Below are positions 35,431 through 48,000 of a stretch of 64,000 bases of DNA, one piece after another. The first letter of the stretch is position 1; every line of letters begins with the position of its first letter. Origin of the DNA: Brachionus manjavacas (taxonomy: Eukaryota; Rotifera; Eurotatoria; Ploima; Brachionidae); NCBI GenBank assembly GCA_019054805.1, contig JAHQIY010000004.1, forward strand, positions 2,170,001-2,234,000. The letters are read 5' to 3'. Made by a program: the position numbers and the translations under genes. Below the pieces are notes generated by a model. That model had not been told where the DNA came from. It did no database searches and was given only the letters and a program-made list of their open reading frames with translations.

Positions 35431-36039
35431 ATTTTTTTTTTTTCTGAAATTAAAAAAAAAAATTTCTTTAACAATATTTTATGTTTGATGTTTGTATTTT
35501 GAATAAAAAAAGCTTTTTATTTAAAACAACAAATAAATATTATTTTTATATGAAGTGTTTCGTTTGATCAACAAAAAAACTTGAAAGAAATAACTATGAA
35601 ATAAAAACAAATAATGTCTGTCAACCAGGGATGCTTACAAATAACCAAAAACTTTTCGGACAAAATTTCATAATATTTCATAAACCAAATTCCGCCTTTA
35701 AAAAATTCTAAAATTTTGTCAACAAGAATATGCTTGGTATTAATTTAATATAATTAACTAGCTTGATTAAATTTAAATTAGAAAATCGTTAAAAAATAAT
35801 TATTCTATTTTTTGAGTAATTTTAAAATTCAATTTTAATCGAAAATGATAAATGACAAAAATATAAAAAATTTTAATTTTTGATTACTTTATAGACGTCT
35901 ACTAATTTAAGAAAAAAAATCATAAATTTTAACTCAAAATTATCTAACTTGTGATTTTTTAATTAGAAATGAACAAGGACTAGAGAGAATCAAATTTTTC
36001 AAATTACTTAGACAACGGTAATTCAAAAGCAATCAAACA

Positions 36040-39000
36040 ATGTTTAAATTGTTCAAAACAAAATCACGCTCCAACAATTTGGCTCCCCATTACATTCTTA
36101 GTCCAAATAGTGGCCAGGAAAGCGCCTGTCTTTGGTTCAACCGAACCAGTGGTGAAATTTACATCAAAAACTTTGACCAAACTGGCGACTTCGAGCTTGC
36201 TTCCGAACAGCCAATTTTTGGCTTCATTGGAAAATTTCAAGTCAACCAAAACTATTCGCCCAAGCTGATTTTTATCAAAAGAGCTGACATAGTCGGAAAA
36301 CTCAAGGTAAAAAATGAGGAGCACAAAATTTTCAGAATTAAAGAAATACTCGTTCTAAATTCCACTCCACCAAATAGCTTCAGTCATGACGAAATAGAGT
36401 GCGAGGTGCTGATGAACGACCAAGACCTGAAACCCTCAGCTAGCTTTACCACCATCAGCTCAATGCTAAACGCGTCCACAAGCTCGCTATCGGCCTCGAC
36501 CAGCAATGAAGCCATTGCCAAATATTCCACCAATATTAGCTCTAGGTTCGAAAAAAAAATTCTCATTGAAATTTACAAAATATTTCAGGAAAATTCCGGC
36601 TCATTCTATTTTAGCTATACTTATGACTTGACTAATTCTGTGGAGCGTCAGCAAGAACAATTTGAAAAAGGGGCTAAAAAATGCAGTTTAGACTGGCGTT
36701 TGGCTGATGAGAGGTTTTTTTGGAACAAATATTTACTGAAGGATGTGTTAGAGATTAAATCAATTGACCAGTTTGTTACGCCTGTAATTCAGGGTTTTGT
36801 TCAATTGGAGCAGCACAATATCAATTCAAACAAGGATTTGGCTCTAAATAAAGAAATCAAGGCACCCGATCCACTAAGATTGTCGCTTATTTCAAGACGG
36901 AGTAGATACAGACTTGGTAAGTTATGAATTTTAAATTAAGCTCAGAGAGTTCAATTTTATTAAAAATAATTTATTTAAAAAAAAAATTATTTTGTCCAAT
37001 TCTGTATCTATTTGACGTTTTTGACGTTTTTTTAAAAAAACTAATATTTTATTCAAATTTGCCAAATTTTCGAAAGAGAAATTTTTCGACAAAAATTTAG
37101 CAAAATTTAATTTAATTTTTAGAGTAGTTAATTGTTAAAAAATTGTAAAAAATAATAAAATTTCAAAAAATGAGATTTTTTCTAATCAAAATCTAAAAAA
37201 ACGTTTATTTTATTTAAAAAGAAGCACCACTGTAAATCAAAATTGTCGATAAGGAATCTAAATGTTGAAAAAAATTATGCTTCTATGGTCAAATTTCTTA
37301 GGCAAAATTTTCAAATTTAGTGAAATTCTGTTCTATGTTTTATTTTTTTCTTTGTTTCATTCTTTATTCAAAAAATATAAAAAAAAAAATATTTTTTAAT
37401 TTTTTTTGGTTGGAAGCTTTGATTCTAATAAATAACTTTAAAAACATAGGCACTCGTCTAAAACGAAGAGGAATAGATGACCAAGGCAATGTGGCAAACT
37501 TTGTCGAAACAGAACAAATAATAAATGTTTATGGTGAGCATACGCTTTCATTTGTGCAAATTCGTGGCTCAATACCTGTTTATTGGAGCCAACCAGGCAT
37601 CAAATACAGACCTGCTCCACGCATCGATAAAAGTAAGAGCATTTAGATTTTTTTATTTTTTCAATTCATAAAAAGACCTGAAAAATTACCAGGCCATGTC
37701 CATTAAAATTCATGGCTTTTATTTTACTTTTGATATATTGATAAATATTATTAATATTATGAGATTAGTATATTTTGTTGATGAATGACGGATAAATTGT
37801 GTAATGATCTTAAATGTGATTAGGAAAAATAATCAATAGTGACAAATCACGGAATTTTCAAATTTGGAACCAAGAACAAAAATTAATTTAAAATTGATTT
37901 TCCAAGTCTGTTTTTTCAGATCTAAAACTCGTTCTGTAAAATTTATCAGCTGATACAAGGTTTATGCAACTCTGTAAAATTCATGCCAGTCTATCAAGCA
38001 CTTTATTTGTATCAAAATTAACCTCCATTGTAGAGAAGTAAAAATTAAAGTTTACAAAATTAAGAATTCAAAATAGATATTTGAAAAATTTAAGATTAAA
38101 AATAAAATAAAAGGCTTTATGCATTAGCAAGTTTATGAATCAAATTGAGTTTAAAATTTTACTTTTAGTAGTAGTTGTAGTAGTAGTAATATGAACTGCA
38201 ACTCGGAAAAATACCCGAGCAAAGCTCTAATGAGCTATAGCAGTCGCTTCTTTTTTTCACAAGCCAAGCATCTAATTTCGACTTAAAAATGTTCAACGTT
38301 CTTGCGCTAACTATATCTTCCGGTAATTGGTTCCATATGTTTGCAATTCTATTTGTGAAAAAATGGAAACGCGAGGAACAGTTTTTTATCTGTTCACGAC
38401 GTAGAGTCTTTGAATGCCTTCTTAAGCCGTATACTTGACCACTTTGACCATAGTTTAAACCATTATTGAACTCAACTAACTCAATTTTATTATTTAATTT
38501 GAACAACTGGATCAGATCTCCTCTCAATCTTCTCGTAGTTAGGTCCGTCAGGTCGAATTTACTTAAGCGTGTTGAGTAAGGAAGGTGCTTTAAATTTGGA
38601 ACTAACTTAGATGCTCTACGTTGAATCTTTTCTATGATATCGATATCTTTTTTCAGCTAAGGGCACCAAGAGGTTATGGCAAATTCTAAATGAGGTCTGA
38701 CCATTGAAGTGTACAGTAGTTTAATGTTGTTTACATTGGGATATCTGAGCGATTTTTTCAGCATACCCTATTAGCTTTAGCTGTGACATATGTTACTTGT
38801 GTGTCCCATTTTAGGTCATTTTTGATAAATATACCGAGATCTTTTTCGCATACTGATTTATTAAGTGGAAATGACTCAATTGTATAATCATGTTTTGAGT
38901 TTTTACGACCAAAATGGACAACTTTACATTTCTCGACATTTAGCTGAGCAGACCAGTCTCGTGACCACTTACATATATTATCAATGTCAAATTGTAACTT

Positions 39001-42000
39001 GTATTTAGAGGAAGAATCTACAATTGTGGCTATAATCTTGTTGTCATCAGCGTACGCTTTAGAGCTGTTTTGAATACACTCAAGTAAATCATTTATGTAT
39101 ATAATGAATAAAATGGGACCAAAGACAGAACCTTGAGGAACTCAACTTGTGACTTCAGCCCATTCTGACTTTGCTTCGCCAAGTACGACTTGTTGTGATC
39201 GCCCAGTTAGAAATGAACTTATCCAGTTTATCAAACGCTCATTAAACCAATAAAATTTAAGTTTAAAGACTAGCTTTGAATGTGAAACCTTGTTAAAAGC
39301 TTTGCAAAATCGGTGTACACCACATTTACGGGGTAGCCATTTGATAAGGCATGTGTAATCAGGTCCAGGGTCTCAAGTAAATTTGTACTGCGGGACCTCT
39401 TTGGGAGAAAGCCGTGTGAGCTTTCACGATGAGCCTGTTTTCTAGCAAGTGTTAGAGCATGACCTCTTTTAATAGACCTTCCATGACTTTACAGAGGATA
39501 CATGTTAGCGAAATAGGTCGATAATTTGAAGGTTGTAATCTGTTTCCTCCTTTATGAAGAGGAGTAACATAACCTTTTTCCAGATGGTTGGTACTATTCC
39601 AGTCACAATGGACTCGCGAAAAATAAGGGTAATCGGAAATGAAAAAGCTTTAGCGCAACTTTTTAGGACTAAGCTGTTTATCATGTCTGGTCCCATGGAC
39701 TTATTTGGGTCCAGATTTTCAAGTGAGTTAATAATTTTGCTAGTGCTAAACATTTCCACTGGATCGGGGTCACATTTTCTTTTATGTTTTTGTCCTTTAA
39801 TGGTATAAAAAAAAGTTAAGTCTATGTGCAGTTGGGTAGTTACTCTATAAATTTCTTAATCTTAATATTTAAAAAAAAAACCCAGTGTGAAAAAAGGTTT
39901 AACATTTTAAATGGATTTTGAAAAGTAAAAAAGGCACTATTGGAGAATTTTTACAAAGATTATAATACTTTTTTTAAGGGGAATTTTACGTTGAAAAAAA
40001 TAGCACTAAATTTAACAAAAAAGACAAATACAAAAATTCAATTAACAAAATTTATTTTCTTTTCGTAATTGCTTTCTTTAACTGTACTTAAACATGGAAC
40101 ATCTTTCATTACTTCAATGTTTTATTTTTTTAAAACTAAAGGAGTATTAACTTGAAACAGATTAACAAATTAAATAAAATAAAACAGTCTAAAATTTCTA
40201 TTATCGAGGGTTCAAAACCCGTTAAGGATAAAAAAAAAATCATCAAAATCTCTTTGCAATACGAGGCGAATGTTTAAATCTCTTTCATCATAAAAATAGG
40301 ATAGAATAATAATAATAATATAAGTTACAACAAGCTAGCAAGCTAGACTTGCGAAGATGGGAAACAGTAGGATCCCATCTATGGTAACTGTGGTTTGTAA
40401 TAATAACAATAACAAAATAAAAAAAAAAAAAATTCATATACTACTTCATACTTTCATTTACTACATATACTAGATCACCATTGCATTTTGAATTTTAAAT
40501 TAATCTTTTTCTTTTTTTCTTTTCTTCTTTTTTTTTCTTTCTACTAGTTAGATTTTTAGACTGATCCAATCAAGCAAATTAACCAGAACTAGCAAATGAA
40601 TAGGAACAATTATAAGATTCCTATTAAATTTTTTTTTAAATAAATAATTTTTTTAATCCCTTATTTAATATTAAAATTATCAAATTTGTAGAATATTTTA
40701 TTTATTAATTAATTCAAAGCTTAAATGATTTTTGCTTTTCGCAGATAATCTTCGAAATTAAAGAACGCTGCAATAAAAGGTCAAATATTACTAAGATACT
40801 GTCAAATAAAAAATGGGGTCCTACTCAAAACACACTAGGAAATTTATATAAATCTTTAGTCGGATCAATTTTAGACTATTCTTTTCCTTGCTTAAATTCA
40901 TTTTCAGAAAATAATATTAGAAAAATACAGGCATTTCAGAATGAAGCAGTCCTTAAGTTAAAATTTGATACTTCCTCCAACATCGTACATCATGAGGCTT
41001 TTAATAAACTTAAATTACCAACAGTCTCGAATCGGCTTTTTGAGTTGAGTGAGAGATATGTTGTGACAGGACTGAGTCATTCTATTCCATTGGTTGTAAG
41101 ACTGGTGGAGGAATACAAAGAAGGTTTCGAATCAAGATATATTGAATATCCAACTCCATTGTGTAATTGCTACCTTACTATTTACTCTTTTTTTTCTTGA
41201 AGCTTCAACTATGTAAACATCTGTCACATGTAACAACCTATTTCAATTTAAGTCTTTCTTTACATTTTTTAGGTTGTTTACTCTATTTTTATTTTTAATT
41301 TTTTTTATACTTTATTCTGAAGGAGCTCTAGCCTTTATGATCTGAATTTTGACCCTACTATTAAGATTCTGCCTAACCATCAATTATTGATTTAAAGTCT
41401 AAGTCAGATTTGAGTGATTTATGCAATAGAATGTACAAAATTAATATCACAATCCCTTGATCAAAAAATTTGCTGATGAATATATTGAATGTGTTAGCAG
41501 TATATGGAGATAATGATCAAATAAAACTCCTTTTAGTATACTTCCCGCTATCACTTGGATGTTTCTTAAATTTGGTCTTAATCTGAATGATAATTTCGAC
41601 ACTGATTGCGAACAACAACTATTATCTTTTTCTTACATTTTATCTTTTTCTCTTTTTCTTTATATAAATAAAATTGTAACAGGAAACAAACAAGCAAAGT
41701 AAAAATATTTTAGGCGAAAAAATGGAATCTGTAAGTTGATGATCAACTCAAAATATCATTTCGATTCATAGAAGTTATCTTTAAATATTAAAATTAATTT
41801 GGTTTATTTTGAATTTTCATTTATTTCAAAATTGGTAGGAAATGTCGATCTTTTCCTTTTTTTTACTTATTTGTAGTTTAATATTTTAATTACCTTTCTA
41901 AATTTTGAATTCTAAAAATAAATTTCAAAAAAAACTTTGCAAGAAATCATTTTTTAAATGTGATTCAAAAATCTATTTTATCAATCGATTGAAAAAAAAA

Positions 42001-45000
42001 TTTTACTTTATTTGATTTTTTAAATCATATTTAAATCATAGGTCAAAGATTAATTTTAATATCTAAAAATAAGCTCTTTGAATCGAAATAGATATTTTGA
42101 ATTGATCATCAACTCTAAGATGTCCGAATTTCATCTTAATCAGAATCATTAAATTTTGGGGATGTATTTAACTGCCCTCCTATAATTTTTAAAATTATTT
42201 GAAAAATTTTATTGAGTTCAAAATTAAGTAAAATAAATTATATAAGTATTTTTTAATAAGTATTGATTTCTTTATATATTGCTAATGGATAAAAAAGAAT
42301 TATTTCCCAAATTTTTATTTAAAAAATGAACTAACCGCTAATACTAATGTATTGATTATTGTTCATATTTTTTTTTTATCAAAATTTATAATAACAACAT
42401 TGCATTGAAACAGTACATGGTTCATCAGAACTTTTTTATCCAAATAATTTATTAATAATTTGGGGTATTATTATTAAAGCAATTAATAAAAATGAGCCCT
42501 TTGGATTGAATGAATTATTGACAATCCTATTTGGCTCAACATCCGATGAGTCACTAAGACCCGAAGCCGACTTGAGGTACTTTCTTTTGGTGCCCAAATT
42601 ATGAGCTTCGAATGAGCGTTTTACAACTCTATCATTCAATTCTTGTATCGGTCTTGAGTTTGTTATTATCTTAAAAAAATAAATAAAAATCTCTTTAAAA
42701 AAAAAAACAAAATTTTTATGCTCTTACCAAAAATCCATTTTTGTCTTGGATGCTCTGAAAGTCGAGAATTTGCTCATCGGATATGTCCAGCAAAGGGCTG
42801 TCCATCAAATGCCATTCGACAACTTCGTCACAGCCAGGGGTAGTGAGAGAACCAGCATAGCGATAATAATTTTTCAAGTCGAAAGGAATTAAATTTTTGA
42901 GACTAAAGTCAGAAATGTTCACTTGGGCGCCATATTCTACAATATTGGCCAAAGCATTTACCAAAGGTTTCAAATTTTTGTTGTCATGATTTGTTTGTCT
43001 AAGCAAGAAACCGATCACTGCAAATTTACTATCATCGCTCACACTCTGATGCACCAAGTGCAGCTCCCCTGCGAATCTATGTCCATCGACATAGTGCTCC
43101 GAGCCTCTCCAGTGAAAATGCATCTGCAAAAATTTGTATTCCATACCTTCCGGATTTGTTTTGAAGAAAAAATTTCTATTCTTCACAGACATCACCACAC
43201 TATGTCCATTGTTTTTCACTTCCCATGTCTCGTGTTCAGTTTGATTTATATTTTCTTCCTTGATCTTTAAAGGTGCTAATTCTTTGCCATAAACAGTGGC
43301 TGACAGCTCAACATTTATGGGTGATTGCTGCTCTCCATAACATTTAGGGTGTGATTTGTGCCAGTTGTCTGGTATTAAGCTACGATCTTGGTTTCGGTAG
43401 CCCCAGTGTTTGACAGGATGGTGATGCTCAGTGTCTCGTCTAAATCGAAAACACTCGATGCCAAAAAACGCCAACAAAAGGATAAAAAGCTTAAACATTT
43501 TTGGCTCAATTTTTAAGAACTAAAATGTTAAAATATTTAAAAAAACTAAAAGGTATTTTATTTAACAATAAACTTTATCAATTTAAAATGGTTATATAAC
43601 TAATATAAATTTGAGAAAGACATTAAATATAAGAGTCTTGTTTTAATAAAAGATTTAGATGATTTAGAAACTTGTTTTGATTTTTTTTAATTTAAAAGGT
43701 ATTTTAAAACAGGTTTGAAAGCTTTTTTTTAAATCAAAATTTCTGCTTTGCTATCATAGCCAGAATTAATGCTGATAATTTTTCAGAAACTGCTTGGTTC
43801 AGTATTGTCATGTGCTTTTGTTTAAAAATGTTTTTTCAATTAGATAATTAGTATTTTGCCACAGTTTTTTTGCTGCATCTAAGTCACGTGATTGAGCTCT
43901 TATCAAAGCCAAATAAACTCAAGGTTTAGGTACTCAATTTAGATAGGACTCTTACACAAAAATTATTTATAGTAAAATTTGATTTATAATTGATAAAATT
44001 TAAACGATAAATATTCAAAAATTATTATTTCATTATAGGCTTATCTAAGAATTTTTTTGGTATTTAAAATTTTAAAAAGAATTCAAATTTTTTGACGTCT
44101 TGTTTTTAGTTAAAAAATTAAAATAAAAGAAAAACTTTTTTTTAATTTTATTTAAGGACAATTGTATTTATTTTTAAATTGAAGTAAAATTAAAAATTAA
44201 AATTGATTTTTTATAAATATTCAAGTCAAATACTGAAAGCGACTTTAATGATTTGAATGTTTGCTGTCTAGCAACTTTTCTAAACCATGCTAAAAAAAAT
44301 TGTAAAATGACAAAGCAAGGTAAGTTAGTGCTATGAAGTACCAAAGTACCAATTTCTTGAATATCTAGAGCTAGGTTCTACTCGATCAACATACTAGCAA
44401 CATATACGTACCTTTTTTTAATCTCGAAAATTATTAGAACACCTTTTTTCTTTAAAAAAATATATTTATTTTAGTATGGTATAAAATTTTTAAATTTTAA
44501 TCTTTATATTATTTTTAGTCCCTGAAATTTACCTCTATAGTATTTGTAGTTACATCTTTTAATAAATCACATTGATCATCAAAAATATTTAATATTTATT
44601 TTTCAATTTTTTTGTTGTAACTTTTGACTTATACACTTTGGTCTGTGAAACAATCACTAATAAATTGTTGTTTAAAAAAACTGATATTAACTGAAATTAT
44701 TGATTGAAATTTAAAATATATTTCATATTAACAGGATAAAGCTAAACAGATTTTAATTTAATTTCAATATTTTTTTTTTAAAAAACGCCCTTCAGGGCTA
44801 AAGGATAGATTAGAAAGGAAAACAAATAAAGGAAAACTAAAGGAAAATAATGATACTTTTAAAATCAAAAACTAAAAACATTTAAAAACTTGTTATTTAG
44901 CTTTTCTTTGACATCAAAAATCTACAAAATTTTCAATTTAAAAAAAGAAACCCATTAGATTATTCAATTTTTATTTTGATCAATCTCGTCATGTTAAAAA

Positions 45001-48000
45001 TAAAAAAAAATTAATTTTGTTAAAATTATAGAACTAAAATTTTAAGTGTGGAATTGCTCATTCTGGTCACAAAAGAAATTTTGATATAATCTAATGTGGG
45101 GTGTTCAGAATGAATTCAAATAAATTCAAATCAAAAAGTTAATTTTAAAGTAAACCTTAAAATGCAAGTATGAAATTAAAGTATGATTGAAATTTAATCA
45201 ATGAAATTTACTATAATTTGATTATGTTGCTAACCTTTTTAGACTTGAACACAAAAAAAGCTAACCATTCCACGAATTTTCTAATTACATAATTTTTGAT
45301 AAATAATTTAATAAATTCTTGAGGATTCTTTTATTTTTTTTAAATTCACTCTATGTCAGCTCTTTAAAGAGTCTCTCTACTGTAATCTATGACATGTGTT
45401 GTTAATCAAGTGAGCTCGTTGCATTCGCATTTTCCTAAGATTTATGACTCTTTCTTTTTGGGTGTCTCACACATTTTCGTACCCATCTGATAAGCATTTG
45501 TTCATAATTAATTCATTGAGAAAAATTGATAGGATAATATAAAACTTTGAACAAGAAAGACAGAATTTTTATTAATTTAATTTAAAAAGTCTTATCTAGA
45601 ACTTAATTTAGAATCTTAAATTATGATTCTTTTTTATTTTTGAATAATAATGTTAAACTTTTAAAAAAGAATGAATTAAATAACTAACTAAACAGCTAAT
45701 TTTTTATTTTACTGAAAAATTATTTTTATCAGAAAATTTATTTTAAAAAAAAATGTGAAAGAAAATTACAAAAAAAAATAATTCATTTTTGGTCTTCCTC
45801 TTTTTTTTTGCTGGTTCACAAATTTCATTTTCATTAATCATTACTGGAATTGTGATCATTGCATTTTCATTACGAGAAATAGGTCCAAGAGTTGGGTTTG
45901 CATCTTCATTCACTGCAGAATCTTCACTACAGTATTGTGAAAAAGCAAAGAAACGACTGATACTTTTATTGTTTATTTAGGTAATAGAATGGGATAGGAT
46001 TGATATTTTGAAACCATTTTTGTCGGCTAAATTCTTAATTCAACTAGATCAGAATAAAAAAAATGGACTGAAAAAAAATTCAATCCTTTGTTGTTTTAAT
46101 TGAAAAACATAATCCAAATTGCTAAATTTTTTTAATGTGCAACTCTATTGCAACGCTGTGTGTCAAAAACAGTGTTGAAACTAAAACGACAATCGTGTCG
46201 GTATGCCCAAAAAAAGTAAAAAAAAATTAGGATTTTTTTAATATCAATAAACCAAAAAGAGGTTTAGAAGATGAATTAAGTACGATTACTAAACGAACTA
46301 GGTCCAAATTTTAATTTCATTATTCCAAATTATAATTAATGATTTAGATTTGTGTTTTTTTTTTATTCGCACTTAAATAATTACTATTTATTTATTTATT
46401 TGTTTTCTGTACCGAGCTAGGGCTTCTTCAGAATAAATTTAAAAAAAAACAAAATCAAAAATAAAAATAAAATTAAAGTTAATAAAATGAGGCAAAAAAA
46501 AAATCAAAATAAAGTAAATTTGTTTTGTTTCTTTTGGGGATGTCATTAATATATATACTAAATAAAAGAGGACTAATTACTGAGCATTGAGGAACACCTG
46601 CAGTTATTTGATATTTGTCGCTCAAGTGGTCATTCACATTTACCTTAAATGTCCTACTATCTAAAAAGGATCTAATCCAGTTAGTCAAGTAATGAGGTGG
46701 ATTCATTTTTATCAATTTAAAAAGTAAACTTCATGCCAAACCCTATCAAAGGCTTTAGAAATATCAAATAAAATATTTTGTTTTTTTTTTATTTTACTTT
46801 TAATTGTCTCCATAAATACCTGTATAGAATAAAATAATTTATTGACACACTGTGTTACAATAGACACTTCGTTTTTTAATTTTGAAAAATTGAAGAAACG
46901 AGTTGAATATTGCTTCTAATAATGTTTTAAACCGCCTTTATTTTTCAAACACTCAATGGCATTGAGTCTTCTAAATTCTTTAAAATAGATTTTGGTATAT
47001 TATTTAGAATACTTCGGATGCTTTCCTTCAACTCATCCAATGACCTCGACTTTTGTTTTGCAATCTCTTTATAGACCCAATTCCATAAATTTTCAATGCA
47101 TCTCAGGTCTGGGCTGTTCGTAGGCCAAGACAAAACTTCAATATAAATATCTTGGAACCATTCCTTTACTATTTTTGCACGATGACAAGGGGTATTATCT
47201 TGCTGAAATATGAAGGCCTCTTCTTCTCTTAACATATCCATTGATCGAAGTAAGTTATTTCCTTAAATATCAACATATCTGTGAGAATTAAGTCTTCCTA
47301 CAAATATAGAAAGAATTGCTAGACCAAATAGCTCATACAGCACCAAATTCCAATAGAACAACTTCCTTGCTTTGTTCGTTTAATAATGCAATCTTCATTT
47401 CTTTCATCTTGATGGCATCCTTCTTATCTGAATTCGATTTTTTCTATTGTCTACTTCAATGTTCATTTCGTCACTGAACATTATTTGTTTCCATTTAATT
47501 TTGTTCGATGATTTTACATTGAGAGAGAAATTTTTCTGAATTTTTTTTTGAAATTTTGTCAATCTTTGTTTTCGAACCGCATTATTGCTTCAGAGTTTTC
47601 TTTCTAATAATATTCGTCTACCGAAGAATATAGCCCTTATATATCTATTGGCAATCACCTTTTATAGTGGAAATCTTAGGTTTCCAGATCTTGGACGATT
47701 GTCGTGCGAATTCGTTTGATTATTTTGATCAAAATAGTCTTTATGCATCATTTGGACCTATTTAGATCATTGCCTATATGGGCTTATTATTTTCCATTTT
47801 TCCGAAGAAAGACAGCCGCCTTTATTCTGTCCTCTTTATTAAAAGGACTACGTTTGGGAGTCTGAATTGATATTTTGGTCACAAAAGCGATTAAATTTTT
47901 TCCAGAATTTTAACAAAGGCTTTAGTTTATTATTATTTTTAAAAGTGGGTGCCAAACAAAATATTTTTAGAGGGATTGAGCTTGTCTCAAAGAAAAACGA

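Noticed and set aside
36064-36566. Antisense open frames over INPP5F exon 1
   Set aside because: They lie opposite a phase-consistent SAC-domain exon and show no family motif; they are shadows of the real frame.
42923-43270. 115-codon plus-strand frame over the carbonic anhydrase
   Set aside because: It is the reverse of the CA exon, which has a full active site; no independent signal.
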